A stretch of DNA of 61,929 bases, from assembly GCA_963596015.1 (NCBI GenBank), contig CAVBJS010000010.1, forward strand, positions 1 to 61,929, read 5' to 3'. Both the position numbers and the translations under genes were made by a program. The notes below the pieces were generated by a model. That model did not search any database, had not been told where the DNA came from, and saw nothing but the letters and a program-made list of their open reading frames with translations. How positions within the stretch are numbered: the stretch's first letter is position 1; each line of letters begins with the position of its first letter. The DNA comes from CAG-791 sp963596015. Lineage in GTDB: Bacteria; Bacillota; Clostridia; Lachnospirales; Lachnospiraceae. Positions 51,357-58,149 of this stretch are shown here, piece after piece.

Positions 51357-52247
51357 ATGAATATGGTTTCCAAGAATAAGACCGGTCAGGTTATTCTGAA
51401 TATTGTCTTTATACTGCTGAGTATTCTTGCAGTGGCACCCTTTGTGCTGCTGATCGCCTCTTCCCTGACGGATGAGCAGGCGCTGATCGCCAACGGTTAT
51501 ACCTTCTGGCCCAGCAAGTTCAGCCTCTATTCCTATGAGTATCTGTTCAGGAGCAGCGGCAAGATCATCCGGGGTCTTGGCATCTCCGTGGTGGTTACCG
51601 TGTTGGGTACTTTTGTATCCGTTATGATGACCCTGCTTTTTGCCTATCCCCTTTCCAGAAAAGAAGTGCCGGGCAGAGGAGTCCTCTCCTTCCTGATCTT
51701 CTTTACCATGCTTTTCAATGGTGGTCTGGTACCTACTTACATGATGTATACCCAGACCTTCCATATCAAAAATACCATTTGGGCGCTGATCGTTCCTTCC
51801 CTTTTGATGAACGCGTTCTACGTCATTATGATGCGCTCCTTCTTTACTAGTAACATTCCGGATTCTCTGGTAGAGGCAGCCCGGATCGATGGTGCCGGTG
51901 AGTACCGCACCCTGTTCCAGATCGTCCTGCCCCTGTCCAAGCCTATGATCGCCACCATCACCCTGATGATCGGTCTTGGCTACTGGAACGACTGGACCAA
52001 CAGCCTTTACTATGTCACCGACGAGAAGTATTACAGTCTGCAGGCCATCCTGAACAACATCATCAACAGCATTACCTTCTTGCAGAATTCTTCCGTCAGC
52101 AGCGCTTCCTCCATCATCGCCAGCATGCCCAGCACCGGCATTCGCATGGCCATCGCGGTAGTAGGCGTCCTGCCCATCCTGGTGATCTATCCTTTCTTCC
52201 AGCAGTATTTCGTAAAGGGTATTGTAGTCGGCGGTGTAAAGGGCTGA
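51357..52247 (+). CDS. Sugar ABC transporter permease (LplC/YtcP-like)
   Basis: 296 residues with six membrane helices. The EAA loop reads LVEAARIDGAGEYRTLFQIV; other marks are NGGLVPTYMMYTQTFHI and GYWNDWTNSLYYV, typical of the second permease in this class. ATG 51357 follows AAAGGAAACG; an in-frame ATG at 51273 lies in the leader element. It ends with PFFQQYFVKGIVVGGVKG, the standard C-terminus. Confidence 0.95.
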   Translation: MNMVSKNKTGQVILNIVFILLSILAVAPFVLLIASSLTDEQALIANGYTFWPSKFSLYSYEYLFRSSGKIIRGLGISVVVTVLGTFVSVMMTLLFAYPLSRKEVPGRGVLSFLIFFTMLFNGGLVPTYMMYTQTFHIKNTIWALIVPSLLMNAFYVIMMRSFFTSNIPDSLVEAARIDGAGEYRTLFQIVLPLSKPMIATITLMIGLGYWNDWTNSLYYVTDEKYYSLQAILNNIINSITFLQNSSVSSASSIIASMPSTGIRMAIAVVGVLPILVIYPFFQQYFVKGIVVGGVKG

Positions 52248-52304
52248 TGCACAAAAGCAGAAAGTAAAGAAGAGTATAGAAAAACAAGAAAACATAAGAA
52301 AAGT

Positions 52305-52420
52305 ACAAGAGACAGAAAATACAGAAAAGCACAAGAGACAGAGAATACAAGAAAAGCACAAGAGACAGAAAATACAGGAAAAACACAAGAGACAGAAAAT
52401 ACAAGAAAAGCACAAGAAAC
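52305..52420 (+). repeat. 27-bp tandem repeats downstream of the permease gene
   Basis: ACAAGAGACA recurs at 52305, 52331, 52358 and 52385 (period 26, 27, 27), with a weaker fifth start at 52412. The unit is A-rich (about GAAAAGCACAAGAGACAGAAAATACA). No start or ribosome site gives a believable protein. The array runs into the terminator. Confidence 0.85.
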
Positions 52421-52470
52421 CAAAAAGCGGAGACCTTATTGGAAAGAGGACGCCGCTTTTTGGTTTTTTT
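52417..52470 (+). terminator. Strong terminator after the sugar-uptake operon
   Basis: AAACCAAAAAGCGG (52417-52430) pairs with CCGCTTTTTGGTTT (52453-52466), followed by more Ts. It also stands between the operon and the convergent DUF1275 gene, and its minus-strand tail is A-derived and less suited to that direction. Confidence 0.9.
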
Positions 52471-52516
52471 GTGCTTTTTAGATTTTGTGATTCTCGGTGA
52501 TCGAGGACATAACGCT

Positions 52517-53197
52517 TTACTCTTTTCTGTTAATGAACATCAGCAGAAAGGCTGCCTCCATCAGTCCGCAGCTGATCACGATAGCTCTCTCGGCCAGATA
52601 GCTGATGGCGATGGAGCCGATGATGGCGCCGATCATAAAGCACAGGATGATGCCGTAAAACAGCAGGCTCTTGCGCAGGGCCTGCCGGTCCTTGGTAAAG
52701 AAATAGTCCCCCAGAGACTGGGTGGCAGTGCGGAAGTTGCCGATGCACATGGTGGTGGCAGCGGCGCAGCCGTGAATCTTGCGAAAGCTTTCCACCTGGG
52801 CACCGCAGGCTAGGGAGATCAGGCAGTTGGCAGCCAGATTCTGGGACTGGGGCAGAAAGCTTACGATCAGAAAGAGGATAGCCTCAAAAAGCACCGTAAA
52901 CTGGCGCCAGTGCAAAAGGGAGACGCGCTGCTGCAGAAAATGCCGGTTTAAGTCGGAACAGGCGATCCCCACGCCGAAGGAAAGGATGGGGAAAATATAA
53001 TGCACCGCCTGGTCGTAATTCCCCTGAGAGAGATAGACTCCCAGCAGCAGAATGTTACCGGTCTGGGCATTGGCAAAGACATGTCCCCGGCACAGATAGG
53101 AGTAGGCATCCATAAAGCCGCCGGACAGGGTGAGCAGGATGCATAGCTCTATGGATTCCGATATCTGGTGACGGGGATGCAGGGAAGTTTTCTTCAT
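52517..53197 (-). CDS. DUF1275 (YoaK-like) membrane protein
   Basis: 226 residues with about six membrane helices. Family marks: LTLSGGFMDAYSYLCRGHVF, ANAQTGNILLLGVYLSQG and SFRKIHGCAAATTMCIGNFR. No molecular function is established for the family. On the minus strand AAAGGG precedes the ATG. It is convergent with the sugar ABC operon and divergent from the iron genes, separated by a 600-bp gap. Confidence 0.92.
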   Translation of the reverse strand: MKKTSLHPRHQISESIELCILLTLSGGFMDAYSYLCRGHVFANAQTGNILLLGVYLSQGNYDQAVHYIFPILSFGVGIACSDLNRHFLQQRVSLLHWRQFTVLFEAILFLIVSFLPQSQNLAANCLISLACGAQVESFRKIHGCAAATTMCIGNFRTATQSLGDYFFTKDRQALRKSLLFYGIILCFMIGAIIGSIAISYLAERAIVISCGLMEAAFLLMFINRKE

Positions 53198-53570
53198 AAT
53201 AGGACCCTTTCGGTTGGCATTTATGATTTACGTTACGGCTTTTCCTCCGGTCGGGCAGCGGCGGCGCTTCCGGGCTTTGTGCCTGCGTCCGGCGGTATAT
53301 AAGCTCGCAAAGAATACGAGCCGCTTACCTTTGCTCTCATAAGGCCTTTGCGCCTGGATACACGCTGCTATGCTGCCATTTGGCCGGTGACGGAACAGTA
53401 AACTTTATATAACTCAGAAAATAGGATAACGCAGTTTCCCCTGAAAGCAAGCTCTAAAAGCGTATGAACGAAAAAGAAACCAATCTGTAGTTACAGCGTC
53501 GCCGCCGGCTGGACAAAATGCCCTGTTTCCTGCCGCTTGGGGACGTTTGAACAGTGACCGGTCCGGAGAG
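53198..53570. other. Gene-free stretch upstream of the iron region (first part)
   Basis: No convincing gene on either strand. Short frames lack ribosome sites. Composition is mixed, with G+C-rich patches (near 53255-53300 and 53510-53570). Could hold a promoter for the DUF1275 gene on the minus strand; none is clear. Confidence 0.3.
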
Positions 53571-53596
53571 CACCGCTTAGCCGCCGCTAAGCGGTG
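53571..53596. promoter_or_regulatory. Inverted repeat containing a TTAG-N6-CTAA box
   Basis: CACCGCTTAG (53571-53580) and CTAAGCGGTG (53587-53596) form a 10-bp palindrome around CCGCCG. The inner TTAG-N6-CTAA matches four further boxes in this region. It is 130 bp upstream of the promoter below, so its role is less clear. Confidence 0.35.
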
Positions 53597-53727
53597 GGGG
53601 TGAACAGCAGGAAATGCTCCAATTTTGAAGCAACAGTAAAACCTGCCAAAGCGGCGTAAAAACAGCAATATTATGGAGTGAAAATAAAAAAGAATCCATA
53701 AAGACACAAAAAATAACACCGGAGAGG

Positions 53728-53756
53728 TTGACAAACTCATTATATATGAGTATGAT
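53728..53756 (+). promoter_or_regulatory. Promoter of the HMA-domain gene
   Basis: Perfect TTGACA (53728-53733), 17-bp spacer, TATGAT (53751-53756). The spacer carries CTCAT-TATAT-ATGAG, a second small palindrome. Confidence 0.85.
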
Positions 53757-53767
53757 GCTGTTGACTG

Positions 53768-53783
53768 GTTAGGGTATCCTAAC
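53768..53783 (+). promoter_or_regulatory. DtxR-type operator box 1
   Basis: GTTAGGGTATCCTAAC is a 16-bp palindrome just downstream of the -10 box, over the likely transcription start. It resembles iron boxes bound by DtxR/IdeR-type regulators (TTAGG...CCTAA). A bound repressor there would block the promoter. Confidence 0.65.
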
Positions 53784-53801
53784 TGCAGAAAGGATAAAGT
53801 C

Positions 53802-54065
53802 ATGTTGAAATATACGTTGAAGATAGACGGCATGATGTGCGGTATGTGCGAATCCCACATTAATGACGTGATTCGCCGGGAGATCAGAGAGGCCAAGAAG
53901 GTTTCTTCCTCCGCCGGAAAGGGCATTTCCACCTTTGTGACAGAGCAGGCTGTGGACGAGGAGAGCCTTCGCAAGGCCATCGCTGCCACCGGCTATACCC
54001 TGACAGACATCACCAGGGAACCCTATGAAGCGCCCAAGGGCCTCTTCGGCTTTTTGAAAAAGTAG
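53802..54065 (+). CDS. Heavy-metal-associated (HMA) domain protein
   Basis: 87 residues: a ferredoxin-like HMA domain with metal-binding Cys13 and Cys16 in IDGMMCGMCESHIND, then a short tail ending GLFGFLKK. Such proteins are usually copper chaperones (CopZ-like). The gene is preceded by a strong promoter and a DtxR-type box rather than a copper-repressor site, so an iron-linked role or heavy-metal scavenging under iron limitation is possible. AAAGGA precedes the ATG. No copper ATPase lies next to it. Confidence 0.85.
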   Translation: MLKYTLKIDGMMCGMCESHINDVIRREIREAKKVSSSAGKGISTFVTEQAVDEESLRKAIAATGYTLTDITREPYEAPKGLFGFLKK

Positions 54066-54109
54066 AAAAAGCAGAAAAAGCAGATCAAAAAGCAGATAAA
54101 AGAGCAGGG

Positions 54110-54138
54110 TTGACAGAGAAACACAAAATTGGTAAGAT
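54110..54138 (+). promoter_or_regulatory. Promoter of the feo operon
   Basis: TTGACA (54110-54115), 17-bp spacer, TAAGAT (54133-54138), about 270 bp upstream of the first feoA. The long leader contains operators and two multi-hairpin elements. Confidence 0.8.
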
Positions 54139-54146
54139 ATTCGGAC

Positions 54147-54164
54147 GGTTAGCAAATGCTAACC
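54147..54164 (+). promoter_or_regulatory. DtxR-type operator box 2
   Basis: GGTTAGC-AAAT-GCTAACC, an 18-bp palindrome located 8 bp after the -10 box of the feo promoter, with TTAG-N6-CTAA at its core. Confidence 0.7.
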
Positions 54165-54181
54165 ATATTTTTACGGGACGA

Positions 54182-54197
54182 GTTAGCTGAAACTAAG
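54182..54197 (+). promoter_or_regulatory. DtxR-type operator box 3
   Basis: GTTAG-CTGAAA-CTAAG, with the same TTAG-N6-CTAA core and additional TTAGCT/AGCTAA pairing, 17 bp after box 2. It stands where hairpins A and B would be in the following leader element, so it could be hairpin rather than operator, or both. Confidence 0.5.
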
Positions 54198-54205
54198 CTA
54201 AATAC

Positions 54206-54270
54206 GGAGAATTCGCCTACGCGAAATTCTCCTCGTGTGCCGCAATAAATTGCGGCAGAAAGAGGGAAAA
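54206..54270 (+). repeat. Multi-hairpin leader element, copy 7 (C and D only)
   Basis: C: 54206-54232, GGAGAATT/AATTCTCC around GCCTACGC. D: TGCCGCAATAAATTGCGGCA (54238-54257), then AGAAAGAGGGA. It is followed by copy 8 rather than by a gene. From hairpin C on it is nearly identical to copy 8. Confidence 0.85.
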
Positions 54271-54408
54271 ATCTGCCACGATTGCCCGATGGCAATCATG
54301 GCAGATACAGCAATGCTGCAGGCAGCATTGCTGTTAGATCACATCGGAGAATTCGCCTGCGCGAAATTCTCCTCGTGTGCCGCAATAAATTGCGGCAGAA
54401 AGAGGGAA
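54271..54408 (+). repeat. Multi-hairpin leader element, copy 8 (complete)
   Basis: A: ATCTGCCACGATTGCC (54271-54286) with GGCAATCATGGCAGAT (54291-54306). B: ACAGCAATGCTGC (54307-54319) with GCAGCATTGCTGT (54322-54334). C: 54346-54372. D: 54378-54397, ending AGAAAGAGGGA as the ribosome site of feoA at 54411. A and B differ completely in sequence from other copies yet still pair. Confidence 0.9.
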
Positions 54409-54410
54409 AC

Positions 54411-54623
54411 ATGATGCCTTTATCAATGGCGCCTGTGGGCGAGCCGGTGACCATCAAGAAGATCACCGGAAAAGACGAGATTCGCCAGCACCTGGCGGAG
54501 CTCGGGTTTGTAGTAGACAGCGATGTCACTGTCGTCAGTGAGAACGGCGGCAGCCTGATCATTCAGGTCAAGGAGAGCCGCGTCGCACTGGGCGTAACAA
54601 TGGCAAATCGCATTATGATCTAA
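54411..54623 (+). CDS. feoA: FeoA-domain protein (first)
   Basis: 70 residues, an SH3-like FeoA domain: PVGEPVTIKKITGKDEIRQH, LAELGFVVDSDVTVVSENGG and a C-terminal RVALGVTMANRIMI. FeoA supports the FeoB ferrous-iron transporter, probably by binding its cytosolic part. ATG 54411 (or 54414) follows the GAGGGA site of the leader element; an upstream in-frame ATG lies within that element. First gene of feoA-feoA-feoB. Confidence 0.93.
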   Translation: MMPLSMAPVGEPVTIKKITGKDEIRQHLAELGFVVDSDVTVVSENGGSLIIQVKESRVALGVTMANRIMI

Positions 54624-54651
54624 TAATCAGCAAAAGAGGAGGAGAGAAGAG

Positions 54652-54870
54652 ATGACACTGAAGGATGCCAAGGTTGGCGACACCGTCACGGTTACCAAGT
54701 TAAACGGAGAAGGACCGGTTAAGCGCAGGATCATGGACATGGGCATTACCAAGGGCGTAGAGATCTACGTTCGCAAGGTAGCACCGTTGGGTGATCCCAT
54801 GGAGCTGAGTGTACGCGGCTATGAGCTGAGCGTGCGTAAGGCAGAAGCAGAGATGATCGAAGTAAAGTAA
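54652..54870 (+). CDS. feoA: FeoA-domain protein (second)
   Basis: 72 residues: MTLKDAKVGDTVTVTKLNGE, then RIMDMGITKGVEIYVRKVAPL and PMELSVRGYELSVRKAEAEM, a classic FeoA that is closer to the standard sequence than the first copy. AGGAGGAGAG precedes the ATG. Two different FeoA proteins before FeoB suggest a heteromeric assistant, as in many Clostridia. Confidence 0.96.
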   Translation: MTLKDAKVGDTVTVTKLNGEGPVKRRIMDMGITKGVEIYVRKVAPLGDPMELSVRGYELSVRKAEAEMIEVK

Positions 54871-54929
54871 GTAAACCAGACAAGCAGTAAAACCTTATGA
54901 GGGTTTGAAAAGAAAGGAGCATTCCAATC

Positions 54930-57065
54930 ATGGGAAGCATTAAGATCGCACTGGCGGGCAACCCGAACTGTGGTAAGACTACCCTGTTCAATAACCTGAC
55001 AGGCGCAAACCAGTATGTCGGCAACTGGCCCGGCGTTACCGTTGAAAAGAAGGAAGGACAGCTTCGCGGCCACAAGGACGTGATCATCCAGGACTTACCC
55101 GGTATCTATTCTCTTTCTCCCTATACACTGGAGGAAGTGGTAGCAAGAGGTTATCTGGTAAACGAAAAGCCGGATGCGATCCTGAATATCGTAGATGGTA
55201 CCAATATCGAGCGTAACCTGTACCTGACCACACAGCTGATCGAGCTGGGCATCCCGGTAGTGATGGCCATCAACATGATCGATCTGGTTCGTAAGAACGG
55301 TGATAACATCGACTTAAAGAAGCTGGGTGAAGAGATCGGCTGCACCGTAGTAGAGATGAGCGCCTTAAAGGGCGAAGGCAGCCTGGAGGCAGCAGAGGCA
55401 GCTATTAAGGCAGCACAGGCAGGCAAGGCGGTAGAGCTTCCTCACGTATTCGTAGGCAGCGTAGAGCATGCCATCGCACATATCGAAGAGTCCATTCAGG
55501 GCAAGGTAGAAGACAGATTCCTTCGCTGGTATGCCGTTAAGATCTTCGAGCGTGATGAGAAGGTGCAGGAAGAGCTGAAGCTGGATTCTACACTGACCGC
55601 TCATCTGGAAGAGCATATCAAGGACTGCGAGAAGGAGCTGGATGACGATGCAGAGAGCATCATCACCAACCAGAGATATGCATACATCAACAAGGTAGTT
55701 GAGAAGTCTGTAAAGAAGAAAGCAAGAAAAGACAATCTGTCTGCTTCCGATAAGATCGACCGCATCGTGACCAACCGTATCCTGGCACTGCCCATCTTCG
55801 TAGTGGTCATGACTCTGGTTTATTACATTTCCGTATCCACCCTGGGTACCGTTGTAACAGACTGGACCAACGACACGCTCTTTGGTGAGTGGATCCAGCC
55901 GGCTGTACAGGGCTTTTTGGAAAATGTAGGCGCAGCAGAGTGGGTAGTTTCTCTGGTGGTTGACGGTATCATCGGCGGTCTGGCAGCACCCATCGGTTTT
56001 GCTCCGCAGATGGCTATCGTGTTCTTCTTCCTGTCCATCCTGGAGGATTGCGGTTACATGGCTCGTGTAGCTTTCATCATGGACCGTATCTTCCGTAAGT
56101 TCGGTCTGTCCGGTAAGAGCTTCATTCCTTTCCTGATCTCCTCCGGCTGCGGCGTTCCCGGCATTATGGCCAGCCGTACCATTGAGAATGAAAAAGACCG
56201 TCGTATGACCATGATCACCACCACCGCAATTCCCTGCGGCGCTAAGCTGCCGGTCATTGCCCTGATCGCAGGCTTCCTGATGGGCGGCGCATGGTGGATG
56301 GCTCCCCTGATGTACTTCTCCGGTATCATCATGGTGGTAGTATGCTGCATCATCTTAAAGAAGACCAAGATGTTCTCCGGCGATCCGGCTCCCTTCGTTA
56401 TGGAACTTCCCCAGTACCACATTCCTTCCCTGAAGGGCGTTCTGCTTCATGTTTGGGAGCGTGTATGGTCCTTCCTGAAGAAGGCTGGTACTATCCTGTT
56501 CGTATGCTGTGCAGTTATGTGGTTCCTTGGCAGCTTCGGCATTCAGGACGGCGTATTCGGCTTAGTTGACACAGAGAACTGCTTCCTGGCAGCTATCGGT
56601 CGTCCTCTTTCCTACCTGTTCATGCCCCTTGGCTTTGGTACCTGGCAGGCAGTGGCATCTTCCCTCAGCGGCTTCGTTGCAAAGGAAGGTATCGTTTCCA
56701 CCATGGGCGTCCTGGCCGGCCTGGGCGAGGTAGAGGAATATGCAAACGACATGCATGCCGCATTTGCAGCATTCTTCCCCACAAGCATTGCAGCAGTATC
56801 CTTCCTGTTCTTTAACATGTTCGATTCTCCGTGCCTGGCAGCTATCTCCGCTATGGCAAAGGAAATGGGCGATAAGAAGTGGATGGCATTCGCTCTGATC
56901 TTCCAGAACGTAATGGCTTACTGCGTAGCCCTGATGGTTTACCAGATCGGCGGTCTTGTTACCGGCGAGGTTGCTTTCTCCGCAGCTACCGTAGCAGCAT
57001 TCATCGTGCTGGCAGTGATCCTCTATCTCCTGTTCCGTCCGGATCCGAATAAGAAAGAGGCATAA
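54930..57065 (+). CDS. feoB: Ferrous iron transporter FeoB
   Basis: 711 residues: N-terminal G domain (ALAGNPNCGKTTLFNNL, DLPGIYSLSPYTLEE, NMIDLVRKNGD), a helical linker, then the membrane part with two gate repeats (PFLISSGCGVPGIMASRT and later FFPTSIAAVSFLFFNMFDSPC with the conserved cysteine). It imports Fe(II) under anaerobic conditions. AAAGGAG lies before the ATG. Expected to be under the DtxR-type boxes upstream of feoA. Codons are strongly biased (many GTA, GCA, TTC), suggesting high expression. Confidence 0.97.
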   Translation: MGSIKIALAGNPNCGKTTLFNNLTGANQYVGNWPGVTVEKKEGQLRGHKDVIIQDLPGIYSLSPYTLEEVVARGYLVNEKPDAILNIVDGTNIERNLYLTTQLIELGIPVVMAINMIDLVRKNGDNIDLKKLGEEIGCTVVEMSALKGEGSLEAAEAAIKAAQAGKAVELPHVFVGSVEHAIAHIEESIQGKVEDRFLRWYAVKIFERDEKVQEELKLDSTLTAHLEEHIKDCEKELDDDAESIITNQRYAYINKVVEKSVKKKARKDNLSASDKIDRIVTNRILALPIFVVVMTLVYYISVSTLGTVVTDWTNDTLFGEWIQPAVQGFLENVGAAEWVVSLVVDGIIGGLAAPIGFAPQMAIVFFFLSILEDCGYMARVAFIMDRIFRKFGLSGKSFIPFLISSGCGVPGIMASRTIENEKDRRMTMITTTAIPCGAKLPVIALIAGFLMGGAWWMAPLMYFSGIIMVVVCCIILKKTKMFSGDPAPFVMELPQYHIPSLKGVLLHVWERVWSFLKKAGTILFVCCAVMWFLGSFGIQDGVFGLVDTENCFLAAIGRPLSYLFMPLGFGTWQAVASSLSGFVAKEGIVSTMGVLAGLGEVEEYANDMHAAFAAFFPTSIAAVSFLFFNMFDSPCLAAISAMAKEMGDKKWMAFALIFQNVMAYCVALMVYQIGGLVTGEVAFSAATVAAFIVLAVILYLLFRPDPNKKEA

Positions 57066-57293
57066 GATCTAAGATACGAGTCTGTAAAGATGTAAATCTT
57101 TAAAGATGAGGATCTACAAGTAAAACATCCGCTTGTGGCGAGTCTTTGGAGACAGGGATTCGCCCGGCGGCAAAGATAAATTCCGGGGCGCAGTGCCTTA
57201 TGATAACTATAAAACGGAATTTGCCTTTGCGGCCGAGAAGCCGAAGAGCCCGTCGCTTTTTCGTGGCAAAACCACATAGAAACGGAGAATAAA
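57066..57293 (+). other. 228-bp gap after feoB with a long imperfect hairpin, possible decayed leader element
   Basis: GGCGGCAAAGATAAATTCCG (57166-57185) pairs imperfectly with CGGAATTTGCCTTTGCGGCC (57215-57234). The second arm and the following GAGAAGCC, then GTGGCAAAACCAC, recall hairpins C and D of the dispersed element, ending in ACGGAG before the small gene. No gene seen here. Confidence 0.35.
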
Positions 57294-57407
57294 ATGACGA
57301 CAAATCTGACCCTTAGCACAGCGGATGCTGTGGTACTGGCCGTGATCGCGGTACTGATGGTGGTAGCTGTCCGCGTGATCATTGGCTTTTTTAAGGACAA
57401 AAAATAA
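57294..57407 (+). CDS. Small 37-residue membrane protein between feoB and the Cys-rich protein
   Basis: MTTNLTLSTADAVVLAVIAV continues LMVVAVRVIIGFFKDKK. One membrane helix (about 12-32) with a positively charged tail. ACGGAG precedes the ATG and the next gene starts 18 bases later, so it belongs to the feo transcript. Its position suggests an accessory subunit of FeoB, like FeoC-type or other small partners, but there is no sequence evidence for the function. Confidence 0.7.
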   Translation: MTTNLTLSTADAVVLAVIAVLMVVAVRVIIGFFKDKK

Positions 57408-57425
57408 AAAGTGAGGTGACAGTAT

Positions 57426-57623
57426 ATGTTTGGACTGGTGTGGAATCTTCCTACGGTGATCGTATTTGCTGTTGTCTGTATTTTACTGGCGCTGGCGATC
57501 TGGTATCTGATCAAAGAAAGAAAGCAGGGGCGTTTAAGCTGCGGCGGAAACTGCGGCGGCTGCAACGGATGCACAGCCTGCCACGGCGGAAGCTGCGGCT
57601 GCGGCGGTGATCATAACGTATAA
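57426..57623 (+). CDS. FeoB-associated Cys-rich membrane protein
   Basis: 65 residues: one helix (about 10-30) followed by a Cys/Gly-rich tail, SCGGNCGGCNGCTACHGGSC and CGCGGDHNV, seven or more cysteines that could bind iron. This matches the FeoB_associated family found after feoB in Clostridia. GAGGTGAC lies before the ATG. Ends at a hairpin terminator. Confidence 0.93.
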   Translation: MFGLVWNLPTVIVFAVVCILLALAIWYLIKERKQGRLSCGGNCGGCNGCTACHGGSCGCGGDHNV

Positions 57624-57650
57624 AAACAGATGCAGACACAGGCATCTGAG

Positions 57651-57682
57651 AAAAGTGTCGCTTATACAGGACACTTTTTATA
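57651..57682 (+). terminator. Terminator of the feo operon
   Basis: AAAAGTGTC (57651-57659) pairs with GACACTTTT (57670-57678), then T-rich sequence. Confidence 0.85.
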
Positions 57683-57692
57683 TAAATTACGG

Positions 57693-57708
57693 GTTAGCTA
57701 GAACTAAC
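57693..57708 (+). promoter_or_regulatory. DtxR-type operator box 4
   Basis: GTTAG-CTAGAA-CTAAC, the same TTAG-N6-CTAA core, 150 bp upstream of the DUF2325 gene and right after a TATAAA-like -10 box (57681-57686). It puts the DUF2325/AraC unit under the same control. Confidence 0.65.
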
Positions 57709-57855
57709 TAAATGCAAACAACAATGTAACAGTTCAGCGCGGCATCGCCACAGTATTTTGGATGCCTAAACTGAGAATTGGCTGCAGAAGGAAATTTTTC
57801 AGCAGGAGATTCTCCGCCGGCTGCTGCGGGAGCGCAGCACCAGAAAGGGGTGTAA
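57709..57855 (+). other. Structured leader before the DUF2325 gene, possible decayed multi-hairpin element
   Basis: CAGTT...AACTG with inner GGCATC/GATGCC resembles hairpin B, GAGAAT...ATTCTC resembles hairpin C, and GCTGCTGCGGGAGCGCAGC resembles hairpin D, in the standard order, followed by AGAAAGGGG before the ATG. Sequence identity to the other copies is low, so membership is tentative. Confidence 0.4.
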
Positions 57856-58149
57856 ATGAGTGTAGTCATCGTAGGCGGCAATGACTGTATGGTCAGACAG
57901 TATATCGATCTTTGTGAGAAACACCAATGTGAGGCGAAGGTCTTCACCCAGATGAAGAGCGGCCTTAAGCGAAAGGTAGGCAACCCGGATCTCATGATCC
58001 TTTTTACCAGCACCATGTCTCATAAGATGGTCCATTATGCCCTCAATGAGATCAAGGGGCAGAACACCATCGTAGCCAGATCCCATTCCAGCTCCAAGAG
58101 TGCATTGGAAAACATACTGAAACAGTATGCCGGGGAGGCAACTGCATGA
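57856..58149 (+). CDS. DUF2325-domain protein
   Basis: 97 residues: SVVIVGGNDCMVRQYIDLCE at the start, a middle with LMILFTSTMSHKMVHYAL and VARSHSSSKSALENILKQY, the standard DUF2325 pattern. No function is established; members are often found near iron, redox or transport genes. AGAAAGGGG precedes the ATG. The stop overlaps the AraC gene (ATGA), so the two are translated together. A DtxR-type box upstream suggests iron control. Confidence 0.9.
   Translation: MSVVIVGGNDCMVRQYIDLCEKHQCEAKVFTQMKSGLKRKVGNPDLMILFTSTMSHKMVHYALNEIKGQNTIVARSHSSSKSALENILKQYAGEATA

Noticed and set aside
52114..52423. Hydrophobic minus-strand ORFs made of LFLYFLSLV-type repeats
   Set aside because: All three minus frames are open because of the 27-bp repeat, there is no ribosome site, and they overlap the permease end and a terminator.
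54206..54408. CRISPR-like repeat array
   Set aside because: Two copies of a repeated block are separated by self-complementary sequence, not by unique spacers, and neither repeat length nor cas genes fit a CRISPR locus.
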